Assembly (NCBI RefSeq): GCF_000720175.1
Contig: NZ_JOIX01000052.1
Coordinates: 1-50,751 of the forward strand
From: Streptomyces sp. NRRL S-337
GTDB lineage: Bacteria > Actinomycetota > Actinomycetes > Streptomycetales > Streptomycetaceae
Direction: 5' to 3'
DNA length: 50,751 nt
The number at the start of each line of letters is the position of its first letter. Position 1 is the first letter of the stretch. The position numbers and the translations under genes were made by a program. The notes beneath the pieces are model-generated. The model was not told the DNA's origin and did not search any database. It saw only the letters and a program-made list of their open reading frames with translations. This document shows positions 24,785 to 34,009 of this stretch, one piece after another.

Positions 24785-27700
24785 ATGGCCAAGGCAGCGC
24801 TCGACTCGTTCTCGCCGGCGACCCGCGGATGGTTCGCCGGGGCGTTCCGCGCGCCCACCGCCGCGCAGGAGGGCGCCTGGCAGGCGATCGGCGCGGGCTC
24901 GGACGTCCTGGTGGTCGCGCCGACGGGTTCCGGCAAGACGCTCGCCGCGTTCCTGGCGTCGCTGGACGCGCTGGCGTCCATGCCGCCGCCTGCGGAGCCC
25001 AGGAAGCGCTGCCGGGTGCTGTATGTGTCGCCGCTGAAGGCGCTGGCCGTCGACGTGGAGCGCAATCTGCGCAGCCCGCTGACGGGTATCCGGCAGGAGT
25101 CCGTCCGGTTGGGCCTGCCGGAGCCGGACATCAGGGTGGGTATCCGTTCCGGGGACACGCCCCCGGCGGAGCGCCGGGCGCTCGCCAACCGCCCGCCGGA
25201 CATCCTCATCACGACGCCCGAGTCGCTGTTCCTGATGCTGACGTCCTCGGCGCGGGAGGCGCTGGCGGGCGTCGAGACGGTGATCGTGGACGAGGTGCAC
25301 GCGGTCGCCGGCACGAAGCGCGGGGCGCATCTGGCGCTGTCCCTGGAGCGGCTGGACGAGCTGCTGGACCGTCCGGCGCGCCGGATCGGGCTGTCGGCGA
25401 CGGTGCGCCCGGTGGAGGAGGTGGCCCGCTATCTGTCGCCGCAGCGCCGGGTGGAGATCGTCCAGCCGCCGTCGGGGAAGCGGTTCGAGTTGTCGGTGGT
25501 CGTCCCGGTCGAGGACATGGGCGAGCTGGGCAGCGCCCCGGTCCGGGAGGGGGAGACCGGTGAGAAGCCGTCCATCTGGCCCCAGGTCGAGGAGCGGATC
25601 GCCGATCTGGTGCAGGCCCACCGCTCCACGATCGTCTTCGCCAACTCGCGCCGGCTGGCGGAGCGGCTGTGCAACCGACTCAACGAGATCGCCTACGAGC
25701 GGACGACGGGAACGGCGCTGCCGGAGCACCACTCCCCCGCGGAGCTGATGGCCGAGGCCGGTGCCGCGAAGGGCGCTCCGCCGCTGTTGGCGCGGGCGCA
25801 CCACGGCTCGGTCTCCAAGGAGCAGCGTGCCCAGGTGGAGGAGGACCTGAAGGCGGGCCGGCTGCCGGCCGTGGTCGCCACGTCCAGTCTGGAGCTGGGC
25901 ATCGACATGGGCGCGGTCGATTTGGTGGTGCAGGTGGAGTCGCCGCCGTCGGTGGCGTCCGGTCTGCAGCGGGTGGGCCGGGCCGGCCATCAGGTCGGGG
26001 CCGTCTCGACGGGCATCGTGTTCCCGAAGTACCGCGGCGATCTGGTGCAGGCAGCCGTGGTGACGGAGCGGATGCGGACCGGCGCCATCGAGGCGCTGCG
26101 GGTGCCCGCCAATCCGCTGGACGTGCTCGCCCAGCAGGTCGTGGCGATGGCTGCGATGGACACCTGGGTCGTGGAGGAGCTGCTGGCCGTCGTCCGGCGG
26201 GCGGCGCCGTTCGCCGCGCTGCCGGAGTCGGCGTTCCGGTCCGTGCTGGACATGCTCGCCGGCCGCTATCCCTCGGACGCGTTCGCCGAGCTGCGGCCGC
26301 GCCTGGTGTGGGACCGGGTCGCCCAGACGGTCACGGGGCGCCCCGGCGCCCAGCGGCTGGCCGTGACGTCGGGGGGCACGATCCCGGACCGCGGTCTGTT
26401 CGGGGTGTTCCTGGCCGGCGGCGACTCCGGCAAGGGGGGTGGCGGGCGCCGGGTGGGCGAGCTCGACGAGGAGATGGTCTACGAATCCCGGGTCGGCGAC
26501 GTCTTCACGCTCGGTACGACGTCCTGGCGGATCGAGGACATCACCCGGGACCGGGTGCTGGTCACACCCGCCCCCGGGGTGCCCGGCCGGCTGCCGTTCT
26601 GGAAGGGCGACCAGCTGGGCCGCCCCCTGGAGCTGGGGCGGGCGCTGGGTGCGTTCCTCAGGGAGATCGGGGCCGCCGACCCGGAGGAGGCGCGGAGCCG
26701 GCTGGCCGCGGCCGGGCTGGACGACTGGGCGGTCTCCAATGTGCTGGGCTATCTCGCCGAGCAGCGGCAGGCCTGCGGCCATGTCCCCGATGACCGCACG
26801 ATCGTCGTCGAGCGGTTCCGCGACGAGCTCGGCGACTGGCGGGTGGTCATCCACTCCCCGTTCGGCGCGCAGGTGCACGCCCCGTGGGCGCTGGCCCTCG
26901 GCTCCCGGCTGGCCGAGCGCTACGGCCTGGACGCCCAGGTGATGCACGCCGACGACGGCATCGTGCTGCGCCTGCCGGACGCCGACCTGATGGGCCTCGA
27001 CCTCCTCGACGGGGACGGCGGGTTCGGCGCGGCCGGTGACCCGGGGCTGGGTGCGCGCGGCGCGGAGTACGACCCGGAGCAGTCCCCGGTGGGGGCCGCC
27101 GACGTCGCCTTCGATCCGGGCGACGTCGATCAGCTCGTCACGGACCAGGTGGGCGGCTCGGCGCTGTTCGCCTCCCGGTTCCGCGAGTGCGCCGCCCGCG
27201 CCCTGCTGCTGCCGCGCCGCAACCCCGGCAAGCGCACCCCGCTGTGGCAGCAGCGGCAGCGCGCGGCCCAACTGCTCCAGGTGGCCAGCGAGTTCGGGTC
27301 CTTCCCGATCGTGCTGGAGGCCGTCCGCGAGTGTCTCCAGGACGTCTTCGACGTGCCCGGTCTGACGGAGCTGATGGGTGACCTCGAGGCCCGCCGGGTC
27401 CGCCTGGTGGAGGTCACGACCCCCGAGCCGTCCCCGTTCGCCCGCTCGCTGCTGTTCGGCTACGTCGCCCAGTTCCTGTACGAGGGCGACTCCCCGCTCG
27501 CCGAGCGGCGGGCCGCCGCGCTGTCGCTGGACTCGCGGCTGCTCGCCGAGCTGCTGGGCCAGGCCGAGCTGCGCGAGCTGCTGGACGCCGAGGTGCTGGC
27601 CGAGCTGGAGCGCGAGCTGCAGTGGCTTTCGGAGGACCGCCGGGTCAAGGACGCGGAGGGGGTGGCCGACGTCCTGCGGCTGCTGGGGCCGCTGACCGAC

Positions 27701-29557
27701 GCCGAGCTGGTCGAGCGCGGCGCCGATCCGGCATGGCCGCGGGAGCTGGCCGCCGCCCGGCGGGCCATCTCGGTGCGGATCGCCGGCGCCGACCACTGGG
27801 CCGCCGTCGAGGACGCCGGCCGGCTGCGGGACGCTCTCGGCACGGCGCTGCCGGTCGGCGTCCCGGAGTCCTTCACGGAACCGGTCAAGGATCCGCTGGG
27901 CGATCTGCTGTCCCGCTTCGCCCGTACGCACGGCCCGTTCACGTCCGACCAGGCCGCCGCCCGCTTCGGACTGGGCACCGCGGTCACGGACGGCGCGCTG
28001 CACCGCCTCGCCGCCGCCGGCCGCGTCGTCCAGGGCGAGTTCCATCCGGCGGGTATCGGCCAGGAGTGGTGCGACGCCCAGGTGCTGCGCAGACTGCGGC
28101 GCCGTTCGCTGGCCGCGCTGCGTGAGGAGCTGGAGCCGGTGCCGCCGGCGGCGCTCGCCGCCTTCCTGCCCCAGTGGCAGCATGTCGCCGCGCCGCGTCC
28201 GGCCCCGGTGAGCGGCCCGCCGGCGCCGTCCGGCGGAGCGTCGCACAGCCTGCGCGGAATCGACGGGCTGGTGCGCGCCGTCGAGCAGTTGCAGGGCGCG
28301 CCGGTGCCGGCCTCGGCCCTGGAGAAGCTGGTGCTGCCGTCCCGCGTCGGCGGATACACCCCGGCCATGCTGGACGAACTGACCGCCACCGGCGAGGTGT
28401 TGTGGGCCGGTGCCGGTGCGCTGCCCGGCAAGGACGGCTGGCTCTCGCTGCATCTCGCCGACGCGGCTCCGCTGCTGCTGCCGCCGCCGCTCCCGCTGGA
28501 GCTGACCGCCCTCCATGAGTCGCTGCTGGCCGCGCTCGCCCCCGGGTACGGCCTGTTCTTCCGCCAGCTCGCCGACCAGGTCCGGGCGACCACCCACCCC
28601 GAGGTGACCGATCCCCAACTGGCCGACGCGCTCTGGGACCTGGCGTGGTCGGGCCGGCTGACCAATGACACCCTCGCCCCGCTGCGGGCGCTGCTCGGCT
28701 CGGGCCGTACGGCCGGTTCGACGGCGCACCGCGCCCGGCGCGCCGTCCCCCGCGGGCGGTACGGCTCGCTGGCCATGGCCGCGGGCCACGGCGTCCGGCC
28801 CACGGCGTCCCGGTCGGGCCCGCCGACCGTCGGCGGCCGCTGGTCGCTGCTGCCCGCTCCCGAGCCGGACCCCACCCACCGCGCGCACGCCCTGGCCCGT
28901 ACGCTCCTGGACCGGCACGGCATCGTCACCCGCGGGGCGGTCGCGGCCGAAGGGGTCGAGGGCGGTTTCTCCGCCGCGTACCGCGTCCTGGCCGCGTTCG
29001 AGGAGTCCGGGCAGGCCCGCCGCGGCTATGTCGTCGAGGGGCTGGGCGCCGCCCAGTTCGCGATGGACGGTGCGGTGGACCGGCTGCGCGCGGTGAACAC
29101 CCAGCGGGAGCGCACCGTCGACGAGGCGCTGCCGGACGGCGGGCCGCAGCGGCGCGGCGGTCCGCAGCGGGCCGTGGTGCTGGCCGCCGCCGATCCGGCC
29201 AATGCCTACGGCGCCGCCCTGTCCTGGCCCGATCCGCCCGAGGGCTCGACCCACAAGCCCGGCCGGAAGGCGGGCTCCATGGTGGTCCTGGTCGACGGTG
29301 AGCTGACGCTCTACATGGAGCGCGGCGGCAAGACCCTGCTGATGTGGCCGCTGGGCCAGGACCCGGCCGGGGCCACGACGGACCCGCGGCTGCGGATCGC
29401 GGTGGAGGCGCTCACCGACGCCGCCCGGGCCGGTGCGCTGGGCACGATCACCACCGAGCGCATCAACGGCACCGCGGCCCTCACCTCCCCGTTCGCCGCC
29501 GTCCTGGAGTCCGCCGGCTTCCACCCGACGCCGCGGGGGCTGCGGCTGCGCGGCTGA
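24785..29557 (+). CDS. lhr: Lhr-type large DNA helicase
   Basis: A 1590-residue superfamily-2 helicase, one of the largest in bacteria. Walker A APTGSGKT is at 45-52, the DEVH box at 169-172, the SAT-like motif LSATVRP follows, and the second RecA domain has HHGSVSKEQR and QRVGRAGHQVG. Downstream come a winged helix and the bacterial Lhr core and C-terminal extension. Lhr unwinds RNA:DNA hybrids and acts in mutagen survival. ATG 24785 is preferred; 24776 is also possible. nei follows after 29 bases, an arrangement also known in Mycobacterium. Confidence 0.95.
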   Translation: MAKAALDSFSPATRGWFAGAFRAPTAAQEGAWQAIGAGSDVLVVAPTGSGKTLAAFLASLDALASMPPPAEPRKRCRVLYVSPLKALAVDVERNLRSPLTGIRQESVRLGLPEPDIRVGIRSGDTPPAERRALANRPPDILITTPESLFLMLTSSAREALAGVETVIVDEVHAVAGTKRGAHLALSLERLDELLDRPARRIGLSATVRPVEEVARYLSPQRRVEIVQPPSGKRFELSVVVPVEDMGELGSAPVREGETGEKPSIWPQVEERIADLVQAHRSTIVFANSRRLAERLCNRLNEIAYERTTGTALPEHHSPAELMAEAGAAKGAPPLLARAHHGSVSKEQRAQVEEDLKAGRLPAVVATSSLELGIDMGAVDLVVQVESPPSVASGLQRVGRAGHQVGAVSTGIVFPKYRGDLVQAAVVTERMRTGAIEALRVPANPLDVLAQQVVAMAAMDTWVVEELLAVVRRAAPFAALPESAFRSVLDMLAGRYPSDAFAELRPRLVWDRVAQTVTGRPGAQRLAVTSGGTIPDRGLFGVFLAGGDSGKGGGGRRVGELDEEMVYESRVGDVFTLGTTSWRIEDITRDRVLVTPAPGVPGRLPFWKGDQLGRPLELGRALGAFLREIGAADPEEARSRLAAAGLDDWAVSNVLGYLAEQRQACGHVPDDRTIVVERFRDELGDWRVVIHSPFGAQVHAPWALALGSRLAERYGLDAQVMHADDGIVLRLPDADLMGLDLLDGDGGFGAAGDPGLGARGAEYDPEQSPVGAADVAFDPGDVDQLVTDQVGGSALFASRFRECAARALLLPRRNPGKRTPLWQQRQRAAQLLQVASEFGSFPIVLEAVRECLQDVFDVPGLTELMGDLEARRVRLVEVTTPEPSPFARSLLFGYVAQFLYEGDSPLAERRAAALSLDSRLLAELLGQAELRELLDAEVLAELERELQWLSEDRRVKDAEGVADVLRLLGPLTDAELVERGADPAWPRELAAARRAISVRIAGADHWAAVEDAGRLRDALGTALPVGVPESFTEPVKDPLGDLLSRFARTHGPFTSDQAAARFGLGTAVTDGALHRLAAAGRVVQGEFHPAGIGQEWCDAQVLRRLRRRSLAALREELEPVPPAALAAFLPQWQHVAAPRPAPVSGPPAPSGGASHSLRGIDGLVRAVEQLQGAPVPASALEKLVLPSRVGGYTPAMLDELTATGEVLWAGAGALPGKDGWLSLHLADAAPLLLPPPLPLELTALHESLLAALAPGYGLFFRQLADQVRATTHPEVTDPQLADALWDLAWSGRLTNDTLAPLRALLGSGRTAGSTAHRARRAVPRGRYGSLAMAAGHGVRPTASRSGPPTVGGRWSLLPAPEPDPTHRAHALARTLLDRHGIVTRGAVAAEGVEGGFSAAYRVLAAFEESGQARRGYVVEGLGAAQFAMDGAVDRLRAVNTQRERTVDEALPDGGPQRRGGPQRAVVLAAADPANAYGAALSWPDPPEGSTHKPGRKAGSMVVLVDGELTLYMERGGKTLLMWPLGQDPAGATTDPRLRIAVEALTDAARAGALGTITTERINGTAALTSPFAAVLESAGFHPTPRGLRLRG

Positions 29558-29586
29558 CGGCGCCGGCGGACCGGCATGATGGGGGC

Positions 29587-30381
29587 ATGCCCGAAGGTGA
29601 CACCGTCTGGCGGCTGGCGCAGCGGCTGCACGAAGCGCTGGCCGGCCGGCCGCTGACCCGCTGCGACCTGCGGGTGCCCAAGCTCGCGACGGTGGACCTG
29701 ACCGGCCGCGAGGTGCAGGCGGTGGTCCCCCGCGGCAAGCATCTGCTGACCCGTTTCGAGGGCGGCCTCACCCTCCACTCCCATCTGCGGATGGACGGCG
29801 CCTGGCAGATCTACGGTCCCGCCGAGCGCTGGCGCGGCGGGCCGGCCCATCAGATCCGGGCGATCCTCGGCACGGCGGAGCACACCGCGGTCGGCTACCG
29901 CCTCCCGGTCCTCGATCTGCTGCCGACGGCCGACGAACCGCGGGTCGTCGGTCATCTGGGGCCCGATCTGCTGAGCCCCGACTGGGATGCCGCGGAGGCG
30001 CTGCGCCGGCTGCTCGACGCCCCGCGGCGGCCGCTCGGCGAGGCGCTGCTCGACCAGCGCAATCTGGCAGGCATCGGCAACGTCTTCAAGTCGGAGCTGT
30101 GCTTCCTGCTGCGCGCCTCGCCCTGGCTGCCCGTGGGGGAGCTGCCCGCACCGGAGCGGGTGCCGGCGCTCGCCAAGAAGCTGCTGGAGGCGAACAAGCG
30201 GCGCCCGGCGCGTACCACCACGCCCAGTGCCCGCCCGGACCGCCGGCTGTGGGTCTACGGCCGGGCCGGCCGCCCCTGCCTGCGCTGCGGTACGCCGGTC
30301 CGCTCCGCCGACCAGGACCCCGCGGCCGAGGAACGAGTCACCTACTGGTGCCCTCGATGCCAGCCCGGCACAGAGAATTGA
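29587..30381 (+). CDS. nei: Fpg/Nei-family DNA glycosylase (endonuclease VIII-like)
   Basis: A 264-residue glycosylase/AP lyase for oxidised bases. The catalytic N-terminus is PEGDTVW after Met (Pro2 nucleophile, Glu3), the H2TH region has LLDQRNLAGIGNVFKSEL, and the four-Cys zinc finger is CLRC and CPRC at the end. The Thr after PEGD points to the Nei rather than Fpg branch (Fpg has PELPE). It is 29 bases from lhr, so both are likely one repair operon. Confidence 0.94.
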   Translation: MPEGDTVWRLAQRLHEALAGRPLTRCDLRVPKLATVDLTGREVQAVVPRGKHLLTRFEGGLTLHSHLRMDGAWQIYGPAERWRGGPAHQIRAILGTAEHTAVGYRLPVLDLLPTADEPRVVGHLGPDLLSPDWDAAEALRRLLDAPRRPLGEALLDQRNLAGIGNVFKSELCFLLRASPWLPVGELPAPERVPALAKKLLEANKRRPARTTTPSARPDRRLWVYGRAGRPCLRCGTPVRSADQDPAAEERVTYWCPRCQPGTEN

Positions 30382-30412
30382 CGACCCGTCAGCTCGGGCC
30401 TACCCTCCCGGC

Positions 30413-31189
30413 ATGCCTCTGCCCGCGTACGACCTCACGGGCCGCACCGCGATCGTGACCGGCGCGGCGAACGGAATCGGCCGTGCCACCGCGGCACTCC
30501 TCGCCGCGGCCGGTGCCACGGTGCACTGCGCGGACCTCGACGAACGGGGCGCGCAGGCGACCGCCACGGCACTCACCGCGGCCGGCGGCACCGCGCACGC
30601 CCACCGCGTCGACGTCACCCACCGGGCCGAGGTCGCCGCCGTCGTCGATGCGGCCCGCTCGGCCTCCGGCCGGCTCGACGTGCTGGCGAACATCGCCGGA
30701 ATCATGCACTCCGCCCCCGCCCTGGAGACCGCGGACGAGGATCTGGACCGGGTGTGGAACACCAACTTCAAGGGGGTGCTGTACGGCTGCCAGGAGGCCG
30801 CCCGGGCGATGATCGCCACCGGCACCCGCGGCTCCCTCGTGACCATGGCCTCCGGTGCGATCGACACCGGGGCACCGGGCCTGCTCTGCTACGGGGCCGC
30901 CAAGGCCGCCGTCGTGCAGCTGACCAGGACGCTGGCCAGCGAGGTCGGCCGGCACGGCATCCGCGTCAACGCCGTCGCGCCGGGCTGGATCCGCACCCCG
31001 ATGACCGACCGCCCCACCGCGGAGGCGCAGCGGCGGGCGGAGGCGCCGATGATCCGGAGGTCACCGCTGGGGCGGGTGGGAGAGCCGGTGGATGTCGCGC
31101 ACGCCGTGCTGTACCTCGCGTCGGACGCCTCGTCCTTCACGACCGGCCAGATCCTCCGCCCCAACGGCGGCGTCGCCATGCCGTGGTGA
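30413..31189 (+). CDS. Short-chain dehydrogenase/reductase
   Basis: A 258-residue SDR: TGAANGIG cofactor motif (17-24), NIAG (about residue 92), and catalytic YGAAK. An Asp after the second beta strand (HCADLD) suggests NAD rather than NADP. The final NGGVAMPW resembles typical SDR ends. The substrate is unknown. It may be read through from nei, 32 bases upstream, but the context gives no pathway. Confidence 0.93.
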   Translation: MPLPAYDLTGRTAIVTGAANGIGRATAALLAAAGATVHCADLDERGAQATATALTAAGGTAHAHRVDVTHRAEVAAVVDAARSASGRLDVLANIAGIMHSAPALETADEDLDRVWNTNFKGVLYGCQEAARAMIATGTRGSLVTMASGAIDTGAPGLLCYGAAKAAVVQLTRTLASEVGRHGIRVNAVAPGWIRTPMTDRPTAEAQRRAEAPMIRRSPLGRVGEPVDVAHAVLYLASDASSFTTGQILRPNGGVAMPW

Positions 31190-31487
31190 ACGCCATCCGG
31201 GCCCGCCGGAGCACGGCCCGCCGACGCCGGGACTCGTTCCGGCCCGTCCACGGCACGCAGTGCACCGGCAGCAGGCTCAGGCCCCAGCCGCCGAGCGCCA
31301 CGGCGCCCTCGACCAGGCCCGCCGCCTGCGGCCAGAACGCCAGCCGGAGCACGGCGCACCACCACAGTCCCCCGACGAGGGCCGCGGATATCCGGCGCCC
31401 GGGGACGGCCCGCGGACGACGGCCGGACGGCTCACCCTCCGGGAGCCGGCCGGCCGGTCCGCGGGCCGCGGTTCCACGCCACGCCAT
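31137..31487 (-). CDS. Small Trp-rich membrane protein overlapping the SDR 3' end
   Basis: A 116-residue protein with a basic N-terminus and two hydrophobic segments (about residues 34-54 and 58-76) followed by a strongly basic tail. GGAGG lies about five to eight bases before the ATG at 31487, and codons have G/C-rich third positions until about 31190. The last ~17 codons overlap the SDR gene antisense and have a different composition, as if an earlier stop was lost. No family was recognised. Confidence 0.7.
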   Translation of the reverse strand: MAWRGTAARGPAGRLPEGEPSGRRPRAVPGRRISAALVGGLWWCAVLRLAFWPQAAGLVEGAVALGGWGLSLLPVHCVPWTGRNESRRRRAVLRRARMAFTTAWRRRRWGGGSGRS

Positions 31488-31580
31488 GGCTGCCTCCTCC
31501 GGCCGACGCTAGACGGGCCCGCCGTCGGCGGGGAGAGCGCACTAGGGCGTTTGCGGCGCGCGGAACCACCACGGGCACCG

Positions 31581-32051
31581 TCAGTGGGCCTCGGCCTGGA
31601 ACATCCAGTGGTGCTTCTCCAGGTCGGCGGTGAGACCGATCAGGATGTCCTGGGTGACCGGGTCCGGCTCGTCGGTGGCGATGATCCGCTCGCGCATCCG
31701 CCCGATGACCGCGCCCAGGGCGTTCACCATGGCCCGCACCACGTCGCCGTCCTTGACCCAGCCGTCCTGCACCTCGTTGATGCCGCTGGTCTTGGCGACG
31801 GTGGCGGCCCGGCCGTCCGGGGACACCCCGATCGCGGCCGCCCGCTCGGCCACCGTGTCCATGTGCGTCCGTGCGCTGGCGACCACCTCGTCGAGCTGGA
31901 GGTGCACGGAGCGGAACCGCGGGCCGACGACGTTCCAGTGGACCTGCTTGGCGACGAGGGAGAGGTCCACCAGGTCGACGAGGGCGCCCTGCAGGGCGCT
32001 CCCCACGATGCCGCGGGCTTCGTCGGACAGCGTGCTCTTGACGACAGACAT
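31581..32051 (-). CDS. dpsB: Dps-family ferritin-like protein
   Basis: A 156-residue DNA-protection/iron-storage protein. The ferroxidase residues H38, H50, D54, D65 and E69 have exactly the spacing of E. coli Dps (12, 4, 11 and 4 residues). The ATG at 32051 has AGGAG seven bases upstream; the longer open frame to 32246 is a shadow. Position next to clgR matches dpsB of S. coelicolor, so the symbol is by synteny. Dps proteins oxidise and store iron and protect the nucleoid under stress. An A/T-rich palindromic region lies upstream. Confidence 0.93.
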   Translation of the reverse strand: MSVVKSTLSDEARGIVGSALQGALVDLVDLSLVAKQVHWNVVGPRFRSVHLQLDEVVASARTHMDTVAERAAAIGVSPDGRAATVAKTSGINEVQDGWVKDGDVVRAMVNALGAVIGRMRERIIATDEPDPVTQDILIGLTADLEKHHWMFQAEAH

Positions 32052-32202
32052 CCAGATACTCCTGTTCGAACGGGGATCGAGCCTGACCGGACCCGATCGG
32101 GCCGCGCACGGTCCGGACAACCCGTCCGGGTGACCGATCTGGCCGACCGGTCCGGGTGATCGATCCAGGTGGGCGCGTCCCGTGGGCGATCCCGACAGCA
32201 AT

Positions 32203-32238
32203 TCGGACCATTTGTCCGATTTAGCCATCGTACAAATG
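32203..32238 (-). promoter_or_regulatory. Candidate operator of dpsB: two nested inverted repeats in an A/T-rich patch
   Basis: TCGGAC/GTCCGA (32203-32208 and 32214-32219, spacer 5) interlocks with CATTTGT/ACAAATG (32209-32215 and 32232-32238, spacer 16). The patch is clearly A/T-rich for this genome and lies 152-187 bases before the dpsB ATG; TACGAT in it is a TAnnnT-type -10 candidate. A metal- or peroxide-sensing repressor would fit, but none is identified. Confidence 0.45.
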
Positions 32239-32291
32239 AATCGCACGTTCTGAGCGGCCCGGGGTGATCCGCCGGACCTTCCCGGACAGCA

Positions 32292-32327
32292 CGGAGCCCC
32301 GGCGGGCTGCTGCCCGCCGGGGCTCCG
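32292..32327 (-). terminator. Terminator after clgR
   Basis: A perfect 16-bp stem (32292-32307 with 32312-32327) around a TGCT loop lies 21 bases after the clgR stop, isolating clgR from dpsB. Confidence 0.88.
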
Positions 32328-32347
32328 GACGCCTGTGAACAGGTGTG

Positions 32348-32731
32348 TCAGGCCGCGACGACATCCACGACGTCGGCCGGGGACTTGATCGTCACGCGCT
32401 CCTCCGGTACGCCGGCCAGAGACGCGACGGACACCGAATTGAGCTTCGGCCGCACCGGCGCCGGCACCGCGTCGCTCGCGGCCGCGGACGCGGCCAGCTC
32501 GGCGAGCGCCAGCTCGTCGCTGACCTCCCGCATCAGCTCGGACATGCGCACGTCCAGCGCGTCACAGATCGCCGAGAGCAGCTCGGAGGAAGCCTCCTTC
32601 TGCCCCCTCTCGACCTCGGACAAATAGCCGAGCGACACCCGAGCGGAGGACGAGACCTCGCGCAGGGTTCGGCCCTGGCGCTGACGCTGTCGGCGCAGAA
32701 CGTCACCCAGCAGGCGACGAAGCAGAATCAT
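32348..32731 (-). CDS. clgR: Clp gene regulator ClgR
   Basis: A 127-residue activator of clp and lon genes with a Cro/CI-type helix-turn-helix ([20 protein letters not shown], about residues 21-40). The C-terminus ends ...VVDVVAA. In Streptomyces ClgR is itself degraded by ClpP, and its C-terminal Ala residues matter for that, which creates a feedback loop; the tail here preserves Ala-Ala. The ATG at 32731 has GGAGG about nine bases upstream. Its neighbour order (cinA upstream, dpsB downstream) matches S. coelicolor. Confidence 0.93.
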   Translation of the reverse strand: MILLRRLLGDVLRRQRQRQGRTLREVSSSARVSLGYLSEVERGQKEASSELLSAICDALDVRMSELMREVSDELALAELAASAAASDAVPAPVRPKLNSVSVASLAGVPEERVTIKSPADVVDVVAA

Positions 32732-32825
32732 CGCTGGCTCCCTCCTCGGACCTCGGATCCGGATCCTTCTCGCCCCACCGTACCGCCTCGGGCCGCGGCC
32801 GTGCCGGGCGCAAGTACGTGTTCAC

Positions 32826-33362
32826 TCAGGGCTGCAAACATCCATTCCCCCCGTGTTGTTCCGTATCCTGTGCCCGCGCATTTTCTGTCAGTTCGCTCAA
32901 CAACAGTGCGAGCACCGCGTCAATGGTGTCCCGGCGGATCCGGTCGCGATCCCCCGTGAACGCCAGCCGGCGCACCTCGCCGGCACCGTCCGGCCCCTGC
33001 ACCGCGACGAAAACGGTGCCCACCGGCTGCCCGTCCTGCGGATCGGGTCCGGCGACGCCCGTGGTGGCGATGCCCCAGTCGGCGCCCAGCACCCTCCGCA
33101 CACCGGCCGCCATCTGCCGGGCGACCTCGCCGTCCACCGCTCCGCGCGCGGCCAGCAGGGCGCCGTCGACGCCCAGTATGTCCCGCTTGAGGTCGGTGGC
33201 GTACGCGGTGATCGAGCCGCGCAGCGCCCGCGAGGCCCCGGGGACCGCGGTCAGCGTGCCGGCCACCAGGCCGCCGGTCAGCGACTCCGCCACGGCCAGG
33301 CTCTGCCCCCGTCCGGCGAGCAGCTCCAGCGCCCCGGCCGCGGCAGAACCCGGCCCGGTCAC
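32826..33362 (-). CDS. cinA: CinA C-terminal-domain protein (nicotinamide-nucleotide amidohydrolase family)
   Basis: A 178-residue single-domain protein: AESLTGGLVAGTLTAVPGAS and the GIATTGVAGPDPQDGQPVGT motif identify the CinA C-terminal (PncC) family, which deamidates nicotinamide mononucleotide. The N-terminal domain of full-length CinA is absent, as is usual in actinobacteria. The GTG at 33362 overlaps the pgsA stop (GTGA), indicating coupled translation with pgsA and rimO; the longer frame to 33491 is pgsA in another frame. Confidence 0.92.
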   Translation of the reverse strand: MTGPGSAAAGALELLAGRGQSLAVAESLTGGLVAGTLTAVPGASRALRGSITAYATDLKRDILGVDGALLAARGAVDGEVARQMAAGVRRVLGADWGIATTGVAGPDPQDGQPVGTVFVAVQGPDGAGEVRRLAFTGDRDRIRRDTIDAVLALLLSELTENARAQDTEQHGGNGCLQP

Positions 33363-34009
33363 CGGACGGTGTCCTGTTCGGCCCGGGCGGCCCGCTCCCG
33401 CGCCAGCCCGGCCCGGCGCAGCACCACGGCCTGCCGGACGTAGTCGAGTCCGGTCGCGACCGTCAGCACCACGGCCGCCGCCATCACCCACCAGCGGAAG
33501 GTCGCCAGGGGCCCGGTCAGCACCAGGACGTACATCCCGACCGCGGTGCCCTGCGCCAATGTCTTGATCTTGCCCCCGCGACTGGCCGGAATCACCCCGT
33601 GCTTGATCACCCAGAAGCGCATCAGCGTGATGCCGAGCTCACGGAAGAGGATCACGCCCGTCACCCACCAGGGCAGATCACCGAGCACCGACAGGCAGAT
33701 CAGCGCCGCGCCCATGATCGCCTTGTCCGCGATCGGGTCGGCGATCTTGCCGAAGTCGGTGACCAGGTTGTACGTGCGCGCCAGATGTCCGTCGAAGATA
33801 TCGGTGATCATGGCGATCGCGAAGGCGGCCCAGGCGAAGGCGCGCCAGGCCCGATCGGTCCCGTTGTCGTGCATCAGCAGCATCACGAAGGCGGGGACCA
33901 GCACCAGCCGCAGCATCGTCAGGACGTTGGCGATGTTCCACAGCCCGGCCGGCCGGACGGCCGGCGCCGTGCGCGGGCCACCCGCTGCGGAAGCCGGGAC
34001 TCCGGTCAT
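33359..34009 (-). CDS. pgsA: CDP-diacylglycerol-glycerol-3-phosphate 3-phosphatidyltransferase
   Basis: A 216-residue membrane enzyme making phosphatidylglycerophosphate. The CDP-alcohol phosphotransferase motif is complete: D70, D73-G74, A77-R78, G87, D91 and D95. About five transmembrane helices follow. The ATG at 34009 overlaps the rimO stop (ATGA) and has GAGGAGG about ten bases upstream. Coupled with rimO and cinA. Confidence 0.94.
   Translation of the reverse strand: MTGVPASAAGGPRTAPAVRPAGLWNIANVLTMLRLVLVPAFVMLLMHDNGTDRAWRAFAWAAFAIAMITDIFDGHLARTYNLVTDFGKIADPIADKAIMGAALICLSVLGDLPWWVTGVILFRELGITLMRFWVIKHGVIPASRGGKIKTLAQGTAVGMYVLVLTGPLATFRWWVMAAAVVLTVATGLDYVRQAVVLRRAGLARERAARAEQDTVR

Noticed and set aside
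24758..29524. A 1588-residue open frame antisense to lhr
   Set aside because: Composition is Gln/Arg/Gly/His-rich shadow sequence; the sense frame has helicase motifs throughout.
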